The translations under genes and the position numbers were made by a program. This document shows positions 1-7,176 of a DNA stretch of 10,000 nt, piece by piece (positions within the stretch are counted from its first letter, which is position 1; every line of letters starts with the position of its first letter). Below the pieces are notes generated by a model. That model did not search any database, was not told where the DNA came from, and was given only the letters and a program-made list of their open reading frames with translations. The stretch comes from Acropora yongei (taxonomy: Eukaryota; Cnidaria; Anthozoa; Scleractinia; Acroporidae). Location: contig BLFN01000956.1 of assembly GCA_014634225.1 (NCBI GenBank), forward strand, positions 696,273-706,272, in the 5' to 3' direction.

Positions 1-152
1 AAAATTGAGAAGCCACTGCAGTGTCCCTGTCATTTTCTTGCTGTGGTGGTGAAAAAAGTATTGTTTGGAGTGTGTCGGGGTCGTTTTGTGTTATCGGTGC
101 CCTCCATATAGATAGCAACAGACATACAGTTTTTGTTTTGGGTCCTTCTCAG

Positions 153-202
153 AGTTCATTTGAACCCTCCACTAGGATCTTGGTCTGAGATGATCCTGAG
201 TG
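153..202 (+). CDS. Possible upstream exon of the membrane-protein gene
   Basis: A good acceptor, a T-rich tract followed by cttctcag, ends at 152. In the frame with one leading base the following sequence reads VHLNPPLGSWSEMILS and stays open. Ending the exon at 202 leaves one base, which matches the phase needed by the exon at 323 and makes the joining codon Val. The donor (GTGCCC) is weak, so either the donor or the whole exon may be wrong. A GTGAGC donor at 271 is better but is in the wrong phase. Confidence 0.3.
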
Positions 203-322
203 GTGCCCATGAAAACATATTGAGGCTCACAAACTTAACCATTTTGTTTTATAACTTAACGTTCTGTATAGTGAGCTGTATATGCAACTTTTCTGCGAAC
301 CATCTTTTTTTTTTCCTGACAG

Positions 323-411
323 TTGCTGGAGGGTATAATATTTACATGAGGTTGGGCATTGGTGGAGAATGTAGTGGGGAAGACTCTGTTTGGAAGGCAC
401 TAGAGAAAGAG
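323..411 (+). CDS. Membrane protein, ectodomain exon
   Basis: The exon follows a long T tract and cctgacag and ends before GTACTG. The first two bases complete a codon begun upstream; 29 residues follow, including NIYMRLGIGG, one Cys, and WKALEKE at the end. The other two frames hit stops within the first 30 bases. It closes on a codon boundary, as the next exon requires. Confidence 0.7.
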
Positions 412-3400
412 GTACTGTGCTTGTAAAGTACTATAAGCATATATAGGTTGTAATAATAATTATTATTATTTGAACAAGAATTTTGTAACGTAACTGTTTT
501 GAATATGTGAATTTTAGTTTGGACTTCCTTATAGATCACAATAATAATTATTCTTGTTCATTGCACAATTACTCAGGTACATTAAGTTTTGCTTGTGTCT
601 TGTTTTTCATAGTTGATGGGGAAAAGTCATAACAAAGAATCCTTTGGGAATTTAAGCTTAAATGCTTCCTCTATCACTGGAATTCCACCTGTTGAACAAA
701 CGTCAACTGCAGCATCAACCAGCACTCCTCCAAACTCAGGTGGTTTGTTTATTTCTTGTTGTTTATACTGAATGTAGTACCATCAGTCTTAGATTTTCAT
801 TCCTTTGCCAGTTGCTGTTTTAAGTTGGGCAGTCTTTTGCTATTACATTTTCAAACTTGAAGAATCAGTAGAATGGAATCATGGTAGCTCAACACAACAC
901 GTCTTTAATCAACATGGCGACCCGTTTTTGCACGAGGTCCCAACTTGCATTGCAAGTATAAAATAACATGCATAACAAGTAAACACATGGGCATAACCGC
1001 ACAAAACTCTCAGACAAAATAATTGAAATTATTTTCAACAGAACTCAGACAGTTAAAACACCTCAGTGATTGAAAAGAACAATTAGAACCAATTAGAGTA
1101 GTGTATGTGCATTGTTTCCTTGTATGGGAAACCTAAGTCCTTTTGTTCTAATCTTTCATAACTCTGATCTACAGTATTGGTTGGATTTTTCAGTGTATGC
1201 TCAAATACATGAATTTCATGTATTCACATTACAGTATACAGTATGTGTAGTATGAGATAGGTAATAGGGCATTATAAAGACCGGTTGGGGGGTTACCCTC
1301 TGTTGGATTCAAATCCTACCTTTGTGGAGAATTCATCTGCTCCATTATGCTGGGTTCCTTGGCTGGTTCCACACCCCAGAAGGTATCCCAGTCTTATGTA
1401 GGCTACGGTTAGGCCCTCTTGCAACAAATTAGAATTTAGAATTTACTGGTTGTCTGTTGTTTGTTTTCATGTTATCCATGCAACTGTAGCTGGGTTTGAT
1501 AAATTCGAAGTTTTTGTGGACGATCTTGTGGTACTTTTGGGATTTAGGGAATTACTTCTGGACAAGTGCTAAAAAGGTTTTCCCAGTTTGAACGTTTTTC
1601 CGGGGTATTCACTCACTCAGAGAGCAATCTCAGATGAGCAATTTGGTCTTTTTTTTTTTGCTTAATATCGATTATCTTGCACGTCATATTTGACAGCTGT
1701 AGAGCTCCCGCTGCCATGTAATGATATAATTATATGGCAATGTCCTTGAATTGAAACTCTCTATTGATGTAAGATGACTCGAGATCCTTTTTTTTGCATG
1801 TTTTAATATAGAGAATATTACATGGCCGTGTAGGAATACGATTCCATTTAGTGCTATGATTTCATCTCATTCTTCAGCTGTCTCTAGCCCCCCTTTTTTT
1901 TTTCATTTTCCATCTCTGGTATTTCCTTGTTTTCATCGTACAATTTCTTTGCATATCATCTCATGATCATTCACCCTCGTACGGTAATTCTCGTCCCTGC
2001 TTGTAGGTTTTTTCCTTTCAACGGTTTTCCTCCCTCACTTTTGTTGTTGTTGTGAATGTCAGATTCTGAAAGTTGCCCACGTTTAGCAGATCCTACATCC
2101 TCCTGGGTGTAACCTTTGCTTAACTCATCCCTGTCAGTCTCTCCTCTTTCTTGTGTTATCCTTCTCTCCCCCTCCTAGACCTTCCCTTTTCCTGAATGGT
2201 CCTTTAAGTTTAACTTCACCATTTTTTATTTAGGTTCAGCTGGTACTCCATGGGCTATCATCGGAGGTGTGGTAGTAGGCGTTCCAGTACTTGTCATGGT
2301 AGTCAGTGTTTTGATATGGTGGGTGCACAAGCAAAGGAAGTGCGGAAAGGACACTGAAAGTAAGGACCAAACGTTGCTATTATCTCTTCGGTCGCATGAA
2401 AGCTGCCAACAGCCTTGTTTGTGCTGGTCAGCTTTTAAGCGTGTGATCTCAGTTGTGTAGATCAGCAGCAGAGCAGATCAGTGTTCTCTGCTTCACCTTT
2501 CTTCTTGTATTGTTGTAGTATGACTTGAATAAAACTGATAAAATTGAAGGGCGATTAGCCATAAACAAGTTCACCAGAACCTCTTTACAAATCAAGCTAT
2601 CTCAAGCCAATGTAGAGCTAGTTGGAGCAAAATAAGTCTGCCTTTGACCTTCACGAAGGAGAGAGAGGACTAGGTTAACTTTGAAATGGCTTATCGTCAT
2701 GGTCGTCAGAGTGTCATATTAAGATGAGGGCTCTTTTCCCTTGTTTTAGTTTGGTTATTGATAATGTATAATAATTTACCTTTCTTCAAGCTCTAAAAGT
2801 TTGGTCAAACTCAGTTGATTGCCTTTGTTTTCATAGTTCATGGATTTTTAAGTAATGCACTTAGAAGAGAGTTCCATGTCTTTCGAAATTAAGGACAAAT
2901 TAAATGCCTGTGACCATAGATCCTATGCGTAAATGGCTGCCAATCTAAATTCTTTTGTATGCATTTAAATTGAAACTAATCTCGTTTTAGAGTAAAAATT
3001 CTTTTGAATTGTCAACTCACAAACAAGGTTCGTTGGGCTAATTTTAATATTCACAAAAGAATTTTTTATTAATTGGCAGCCATTTATGCATATAGGGTCA
3101 ATAAGAAAAGGACCTATTCCTGTCTATTGTTTTCACCTCGCACAGCAACTGAAACCCCTTTGTGAAATTTGCTAGCAGATTCTTTAATTTAAGTAGTTAT
3201 TTGAAGTTGATTTATTTTGAAGTTAAACGAGTAAGGGGCATTTTTCATATGGTCATGGACCCTTTGGTATAGTCATTTATAAATATACCAAGTTACTGTA
3301 GTTAACAATAGTTTAATGTTTGTGTCAGCTGACGGGTTGACACATTTACTTGAGAATTGGTCCATTGTATGAGAGATCGTGAGTTCCCATCCCGGGCAGA

Positions 3401-4577
3401 CCAACACTCAGGGTCTTAAAATAGCTGAGGAGAAAGTGCTGCCGTGGTAATGTCATCTGTATGCGGTTAGACTTTCATATGTTCTCTGGAAGCCTTGCCT
3501 CACAACCTCTTTGCTAGCAATGCGTCTGTCACGTGACAATCACTAAGTGGAAGTGTGGGTTACAGCCGCAACGATGTGTGCATAAAACAACCTTTTTCCA
3601 ATTAGAGATTCATGCAGTTTTTTGTCTCTGAATGGTGTGAAACTTAAAGAAAACTTGCACTCTGTGGAAAATAAATGAGAAGTGTTATGGTCTGATCTAA
3701 AAGCGACCACACATTCGCAATACTTGGCCAATAAACAGTAAATAAAAGGACATGATAAACTGAAGTCTAATGTGATTCCAACGAACAAGGTAAAGCAAAG
3801 CCTTATATTAGACTTCGTTTCCAAAAGTCTTTTCTGAAATCAAGGAAATGTCACATTACATTACTAATACCTAAGTCCTAATTTGGCACAGGAACGTGTG
3901 ATCAGTTGCTTATTTCATTGGGACATGCAAAGCCAAAGGACCTCATCAATGTGCATCTGTTTTCATCTTCTGTCTTGAGAGTTATAAATTCCATGACGCA
4001 AATCAAATTTGTGCAGAAAGTTCTTAGTATGATAAGGTGTTGAAAATATCAAAATCGAACCGGCAATTAATGTCGCCCCTGAAGTCCTAATTTGCTTATT
4101 CATACTCATCATAATTGCGGCTAATATTGCGTCCTATGAAAGATTATGTGCATTCCTAGTAAGCAGTTTCATAGCAGACATTGCTGCCTGGCCTTTGATA
4201 GGCGAGTTTCTGGTTGTCACACTTGAAGGTGAAATAGTGGACAATAAATATTTTTTGACATTTTTTTTATGTGCCAGTTCAACAAACGTTTCCAAGAGGA
4301 GGCATTGGGAAATTATGGGCGGTGTAGCAGCTCACGTTGGGCACGGTGCAGTTAGTTTCATACCATAACGGCTACTAAAACATCCAAAGCTGGTTTATTA
4401 CTTTATGAAAGTTTGTGCTGGAGAGAGCTGTTACACCATCCAAAGTGACTTCTTATACCTCACAGAGCTTAAATATTTATTCCAGTGGGGCTTATGCACA
4501 ATCAGGACCACCAGCAGAAAATGGAACTGATGGCACGGCAGAAGAGAGAAGGCGGCATTCCTGAAGACCTGGAGTGA
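323..4577 (+). CDS. Single-pass membrane protein, 3' part (four exons, 5' end outside window)
   Basis: Joining 323-411, 613-739, 2234-2359 and 4486-4577 gives one open frame of 143 residues ending in TGA. All borders are GT-AG and every phase agrees (1, 0, 1, 1). Residues 1-29 are the end of an ectodomain (GGYNIYMRLGIGGECSGED) with one Cys at 16. Residues 42-71 form a Ser/Thr/Pro-rich stalk with two N-glycosylation sequons (N42-L-S, N46-A-S). Residues 78-102 are a hydrophobic helix with GVVVG (83-87, a GxxxG packing motif). HKQRK at 103-107 is a basic stop-transfer patch, which predicts a cytoplasmic tail of about 41 residues rich in K, R, E and Q (KMELMARQKREGG). The order is that of a type I plasma-membrane receptor or adhesion protein. 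I do not recognise the family and assign no function. The start and most of the ectodomain lie left of the window. Confidence concerns the exon model. Confidence 0.75.
613..739 (+). CDS. Membrane protein, glycosylated Ser/Thr stalk exon
   Basis: The acceptor is ttgtttttcatag and the donor is TCAG|GTGGTT. It encodes 42 residues plus one base. The first half is polar and charged and carries sequons N-L-S and N-A-S close together. The second half is a Pro/Ser/Thr-rich linker (TSTAASTSTPPNSG), the composition of an O-glycosylated membrane-proximal stalk. It has no cysteines. Confidence 0.75.
1204..1224. repeat. 21-bp palindrome with one central base
   Basis: The arm aatacatgaa (1204-1213) and its exact reverse complement (1215-1224) flank a single T. 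It lies in an intron of the membrane-protein gene. No role can be assigned. Confidence 0.6.
1260..1440 (+). repeat. Possible decayed tRNA-derived SINE
   Basis: The 11-mer gattcaaatcc at 1306-1316 matches the polymerase III box B consensus GGTTCRANNCC at 10 of 11 positions. About 30 bases before it lies ccggttggggggttacc, which could be a worn tRNA D-arm or box A region. More GC-rich sequence than its surroundings follows (ctgggttccttggctggttccacacccc). This order suits a tRNA-headed SINE, but the T-stem no longer pairs and I cannot name a family. Confidence 0.35.
2234..2359 (+). CDS. Membrane protein, transmembrane exon
   Basis: The acceptor is atttttatttag and the donor is GAAA|GTAAGG, a strong match to consensus. 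The exon encodes a short Ser/Gly/Thr/Pro lead, a hydrophobic helix of about 25 residues (PWAIIGGVVVGVPVLVMVV and on through two Trp), and then HKQRK. A positive patch after the helix puts the C-terminus in the cytoplasm. One whole transmembrane segment on one exon is common in type I receptors. Reading through the donor stays open to TAG at 2458-2460. Confidence 0.8.
2360..2460 (+). CDS. Possible read-through C-terminus (intronic polyadenylation isoform)
   Basis: If the donor at 2360 is not used, the frame adds 33 residues after Glu113 and stops at 2458-2460. This alternative tail is Cys-containing (SCQQPCLCW) and lacks the charged sequence of the spliced form. An AATAAA lies at 2528-2533, about 70 bases beyond the stop, a usual distance for a polyA signal. 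The donor is strong, so this would be a minor isoform if it exists. Confidence 0.3.
2922..3096. repeat. MITE-like inverted-repeat element
   Basis: Two arms of about 37-44 bases face each other. The left arm is 2922-2958 and the right arm 3053-3096. A 14-base core (aaatggctgccaat at 2931-2944) is exactly complementary to 3072-3085. It is flanked outward by cctatgcgt against its near complement, and inward by ttcttttgt against acaaaagaa. About 94 AT-rich, non-coding bases lie between. This is the layout of a short non-autonomous DNA transposon. I could not define clean ends or a target-site duplication. Confidence 0.6.
3320..3515 (+). repeat. Diverged tRNA-derived SINE fragment
   Basis: The segment gatcgtgagttcccatcccg (3377-3396) is a worn tRNA T-arm; 3382-3392 fits the box B consensus at 8 of 11 positions. 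The body after it (cactcagggtcttaaaat, then gaggagaaagtgctgcc, then ggttagactttca, then cctcacaacc) resembles a SINE body I recall from anthozoan genomes. The family match is from memory. The copy is in the same direction as the host gene and lacks its 3' tail. Confidence 0.5.
3528..3537. promoter_or_regulatory. GTCACGTGAC palindromic E-box in intron
   Basis: A perfect 10-bp palindrome containing CACGTG with the GTC/GAC flanks preferred by bHLH-zip factors of the USF/TFE type. One site alone, inside an intron and beside a SINE fragment, can be chance. Confidence 0.2.
4278..4327 (+). CDS. Possible alternative terminal exon of the membrane protein
   Basis: A very good acceptor (long T tract then atgtgccag) ends at 4277. 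Joined in phase 1 after the transmembrane exon it reads IQQTFPRGGIGKLWAV and then TAG at 4325-4327, giving a much shorter tail. No in-phase donor precedes the stop, so it could only be a last exon. No polyA signal follows closely before the exon at 4486. Confidence 0.25.
4486..4577 (+). CDS. Membrane protein, terminal cytoplasmic-tail exon
   Basis: The acceptor aaatatttattccag joins in phase 1, the split codon becoming Met. It encodes 29 further residues, polar and charged (HNQDHQQKMELMARQKREGG, then IPEDLE), and then TGA at 4575-4577. Such a tail is likely helical and soluble. No kinase, ITAM, NPxY or other known signalling motif is visible. The end does not fit a classical class I PDZ ligand. 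Confidence 0.65.
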
Positions 4578-5400
4578 TGTGTAACTTTTATTGCCGTTTT
4601 GTATTTATTTTGTATTTATTGGTAACGATACTTTATGAATTTTGTAAGTACGTAGCTGTTTTCGTGAGTTGCTTTCTGTGGCAAACCTCATCGCTGCTAT
4701 GTTAATTTGATTAATGACGCTCTTTTCTCTTTGATTTATTGATTTTTGTCTAACATCTTTTGTTCTGGTATGTTATCCGGAGGGATTTCTATTTGACTAT
4801 TGTTCCTTTTTATGTGACACCTGCAAGGACAATTTCCATTTCAAAATATGTGTTGCATAATTGTTTGTATAAAATGAAGTAGCTATCCAGCTGTGCGAGT
4901 TATTACAGCACTTTTAACCCTGATAATCTTTGCAGAAGAGGCAATAGGCCATCGAAAAGGCGAAATGATTTTGACATTACACCACTAGTATTCATTAACT
5001 GGAATTTGTTAAGTATTGGAGAAAAGGAATTTTAAACATTTTGGAAACTTTTGTAGAGTACTTTATATTTATGTATTTTTTTTATTTTGGGGGACATGGA
5101 ATGGGCTATTTATATCCCTTTCAACTCCTGTTTTCTGCGAATCTCTAAAGAACCAACTTCAACGAGATGACATTGTATTTAGAAATTCTGCTTTTCTATC
5201 CCAGCGCCGCTGTTTTGTTTTTATTTTTTTTCCGGTTTTTCATGAAGTAATGTGTACAGCGCCGCAAATGATCCCCAGACTGTAGATGATCCCAGAAGTG
5301 GGCCGGAAAATCAGGAATGGCATGGATTTTGGTTTCCTGGATTTTTTAAAAATTATTTTCTTCATCAACTGAAAGATAAATTAGATCAAATTAAAGAAAA
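4578..5400 (+). other. Probable 3' UTR of the membrane-protein gene
   Basis: AT-rich sequence with repeated tgtatttatt (4599-4620), an AU-rich pattern that can affect mRNA stability. There is no AATAAA close to the stop. The nearest variants are ATTAAA at 5390-5395 and full AATAAA hexamers at 5712-5717 and 5968-5973, so the transcript end is uncertain. An 89-codon frame at 5016-5285 is low-complexity, Phe-rich and probably not translated. Confidence 0.4.
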
Positions 5401-5664
5401 AATATTCTGGCACTGTAAATTATAATTTAAATAGCATTCTCATGACAAATCTATCTCATTTTTTCTTGACAATTCTTCTGAAAAATTACGGGAAAAATCA
5501 AAGCTGGTAAACAGAAATACCATTTCTCAACAACCCCCATCTACAACAATAATGGCTTAATGCTACCATGACTAATAAGACAAACAACTTGCTTCAATTT
5601 TATTTGGACTGATTTCTATGTTAAATAATTCACACAAAATGAACCCCTCTCATTCAACTAATTT

Positions 5665-5860
5665 ATTCAAAAATTCATGTCCACCAATGGCAAAGCGCCT
5701 CCACACTCCCAAATAAACCAACAACACCCCACTATTCCTCTATTCGCTCAGAAGAAGGGCTACTGCTCGAAATGTCAGCTTTCTAAATCTTTCACGGTGG
5801 TAATTCAACCTTTAACAACTCGTTTGATACCACCAAATTTTTGTGACAGAAGGTAGAACC
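5665..5860 (+). repeat. Retroelement-type 3' tail with conserved stem-loop
   Basis: One frame ends SEEGLLLEMSAF and then TAA at about 5748-5786. It is followed by cacggtggtaattcaacc and a loop closed by taccacc: ggtggta at 5796-5802 pairs exactly with 5828-5834. I recall this order (a frame ending in a GL-LE-SAF type peptide, then a ggtgg...ccacc stem) from the 3' ends of many dispersed repeats in cnidarian and other invertebrate genomes, often beside Penelope-like or other reverse transcriptases. No reverse transcriptase frame is seen here. The family is unproven. Confidence 0.4.
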
Positions 5861-6020
5861 TCGAGCAAAACAGCAACCGTGTGGATGGCTGGTCCTCAAA
5901 GCAACACACTGTGCTTTTTTTTTGTATTCCTGCACTCAGGATAAAGAATAGCATGCTCCAGTTGTATAATAAACACATTCACACCGCATGCCATTCTCAA
6001 ACTTGTTTATAATACTAACT
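5861..6020. other. Convergent intergenic spacer
   Basis: The + strand gene ends to the left and a minus-strand gene ends to the right. An AATAAA in + orientation is at 5968-5973, 48 bases from the minus-strand signal at 6021-6026. Nothing else is recognised here. Confidence 0.4.
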
Positions 6021-6026
6021 TTTATT
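6021..6026 (-). terminator. Polyadenylation signal AATAAA of the minus-strand gene
   Basis: The hexamer reads AATAAA on the minus strand, 67 bases past the stop codon of the KDZ-like terminal exon. That position supports the exon as a real last exon. Confidence 0.5.
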
Positions 6027-6092
6027 TTACAATCATCTGCATTATAACAGTGGCCAGGAAGGCTAGCTCTAGAGCCTATTTCATTCCACTGT

Positions 6093-6233
6093 TTAGAGCT
6101 TCTTCTGTTTTCTGATTTTACAGTCGCATGAATTTAGAATGTAAAAGAAAAGCCGATTTTGATTAATATGACGTGCCGTTTTCCCATCCTTGGTAAGCCA
6201 TGCAAACATCTGCTCGAACATCTCCGTGTCTAC
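6093..6233 (-). CDS. KDZ transposase-like protein, C-terminal exon
   Basis: On the minus strand the acceptor gttatgttttacag is followed by 46 codons and TAA (6095-6093). The product begins VDTEMFEQMFAWLTKDGKTA and continues RHINQNRLFFYILNSCDCKI. In KDZ (Kyakuja-Dileera-Zisupton) transposase-like proteins the C-terminal part carries a pattern of the form N/D-T-E/Q, then EQ-x-F-x-W, then R-x-M/I-N-x-x-R-F-x-F-Y-x-L. This exon fits it closely, with the EQ pair at residues 7-8 and W at 12. A polyA signal 67 bases on supports it. The family assignment is from memory of its conserved pattern. Many animal copies are domesticated or decayed; one exon cannot show which. Confidence 0.6.
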   Translation of the reverse strand, partial: VDTEMFEQMFAWLTKDGKTARHINQNRLFFYILNSCDCKIRKQKKL

Positions 6234-6436
6234 CTGTAAAACATAACACTTCTTTCAGTTGCTTCTTACTCAAGACAACAATTAATTGCTGTGGTTACAC
6301 ACTTTCTCCTTCTTATCCACTACTATGATACTCAATCTACCCTTAATCCTTTTCCAGGCTAGGGAATTTGAGGTGGCCATTTTGTTTGAGGTGCCTTCAT
6401 GAAATACATTACAAATCTGTGCACAACTTTACTTAC

Positions 6437-6511
6437 GGCCACCACATGCTCCTGTTATTGCTATTTGTCTTGTTTTCTTTACAGTCATATGTTCTGACCC
6501 CCACTTCCCAC
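6437..6511 (-). CDS. Minus-strand internal exon, probably of the KDZ-like gene
   Basis: An excellent acceptor (ttgttgttttttttttgcag on the minus strand) and a near-consensus donor (GGCC|GTAAGT) bound 75 bases. With two leading bases the frame is open for 24 codons (GKWGSEHMTVKKTRQIAITG, then ACGG) and leaves one base. The phase matches the exon at 6656-6719. KTRQIAITGACGG may correspond to the KDZ-family segment where a hydrophobic strand leads to a C-x-x-H motif. It does not join in phase to the normal acceptor at 6233. Only a second AG four bases further in (start at 6229) keeps the frame. A second frame is also open. Confidence 0.45.
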
Positions 6512-6585
6512 CTGCAAAAAAAAACAACAACAAAAAACAAACCAAAGCAAAAAGCTGACTGTATTTCTGTATACAGACAAACACA

Positions 6586-6600
6586 CAGACAGACAGACAC
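6586..6600. repeat. Short CAGA microsatellite
   Basis: About three and a half copies of the 4-base unit caga, next to caaacaca. It lies in the minus-strand intron upstream of the exon at 6437-6511. Confidence 0.5.
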
Positions 6601-6655
6601 TTGCTTCATGCAATAATATTCATTTCAATCATGGGGGTCGCAATTGGCTTTGTAC

Positions 6656-6719
6656 CATCGATCCACATGAAATGAAATGTAACTTGTCCACTTCCATATT
6701 TAAATAAGAGATGAATTTC
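6656..6719 (-). CDS. Possible minus-strand exon upstream of 6511
   Basis: The acceptor agctaccacctttcag is followed by 21 codons (EIHLLFKYGSGQVTFHFMWI, then D) and one spare base before GTACAA. This phase is what the exon at 6511 needs, and the joined codon is Gly. The intron between them would be 144 bases. The donor is only fair. Read-through stays open for a further 15 codons, so the border is unsure. Confidence 0.35.
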
Positions 6720-7083
6720 CTGAAAGGTGGTAGCTGGTTGTACAGATAGTTAACAAACGAAACAACAGACAATTATTTGTTTACAAGGTAAACCTCGGTA
6801 AACCAAGGTGTGACCTCAACATGGCCAACTTGTTTGAAACAGAGTCAGTGCTAACCCTGGGTTTACTGTCATTAACACCTGTAAGTTGTCATGGCATTAA
6901 TCCCTGGTTATTTTCCCAGCTATTATTTTTCAGTTTGCTCATTGTTTTCCAACTGTCTCCAATTAGTTTGCGATTGACTAGTTAACATCATTCTGTCACA
7001 TGAAATTAACACTTTCCTCCTCACTGACAATGAAGCCCACAACTTAATATCCCCAACATCTTTTTTCCATCATTCAAAGCTAC
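6720..7083. other. Gene-free AT-rich stretch
   Basis: No convincing exon or complete repeat. The words taaccctggg and ccctggtta (about 6853-6909) face each other imperfectly, and tcctgggtta recurs near 7414, hinting at an old dispersed repeat. Most likely this is intron of the minus-strand gene. Confidence 0.3.
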
Positions 7084-7176
7084 AATGCATGTTGGAAAGT
7101 TCTTCTTTGAAGGTGTTTACTCTTTTCTGTTTTGCTTTCAACCACTTTATCTTCATGGGTATCAGAAAATATTGTT
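7084..7176 (-). CDS. Weak minus-strand exon candidate, basic and helical
   Basis: Behind a pyrimidine-rich acceptor (ttacttttctttccaag) one frame reads QYFLIPMKIKWLKAKQKRVN and then TFKEELSNMH, before a GTAGCT donor. The composition looks coding. A second frame is also open over the same stretch, and the exit phase does not fit the exon at 6719, so the model is incomplete or wrong. Confidence 0.22.

Larger units (their letters stand above)
740..2233 (+). other. Intron between stalk and transmembrane exons
   Basis: A phase-1 intron of 1,494 bases from GTGGTT to ttatttag. It contains a tRNA-like repeat fragment (about 1260-1440), a near-perfect 21-bp palindrome (1204-1224) and several T- or CT-rich stretches (about 1880-2200). 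I see no convincing internal exon. Confidence 0.65.
2360..4485 (+). other. Intron between transmembrane and tail exons
   Basis: A phase-1 intron of 2,126 bases from GTAAGG to tattccag. It holds an open segment at 2519-2635, an inverted-repeat element (2922-3096), a SINE fragment (about 3320-3515), a GTCACGTGAC palindrome (3528-3537) and a possible alternative terminal exon (4278-4327). The stretch from about 3540 to 4270 shows nothing I can identify; its 93-codon minus-strand open frame (3543-3824) looks like chance. Confidence 0.6.

Noticed and set aside
133..322. Continuous frame upstream of the exon at 323
   Set aside because: It is open by chance through a T-rich acceptor tract (FFFLTV); the exon border at 322/323 is clear. 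Only 153-202 is kept as a weak exon candidate.
451..560. AT trinucleotide runs with an 11-bp inverted repeat (471-481 and 550-560)
   Set aside because: The (taa)n/(tta)n tracts are not placed symmetrically around the arms, so this is more likely simple sequence than a mobile element.
3543..3824. 93-codon minus-strand open frame in the large intron
   Set aside because: No splice or start context, unbalanced Cys/Phe/Ser content typical of AT-rich chance frames, and it lies between repeats.
5016..5285. 89-codon + strand open frame after the membrane-protein gene
   Set aside because: Rich in Phe from T runs, begins inside the presumed 3' UTR, and shows no domain or splice support.
5740..5860. 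Possible hammerhead ribozyme in the retroelement-like tail
   Set aside because: A cgaaa is present, but no CTGATGA core or matching stems could be found on either strand.
6368..6616. 82-codon + strand open frame
   Set aside because: It runs antisense over the better supported minus-strand exon at 6437-6511 and through a poly-A tract and a CAGA microsatellite, giving a Lys/Thr/Gln low-complexity peptide.
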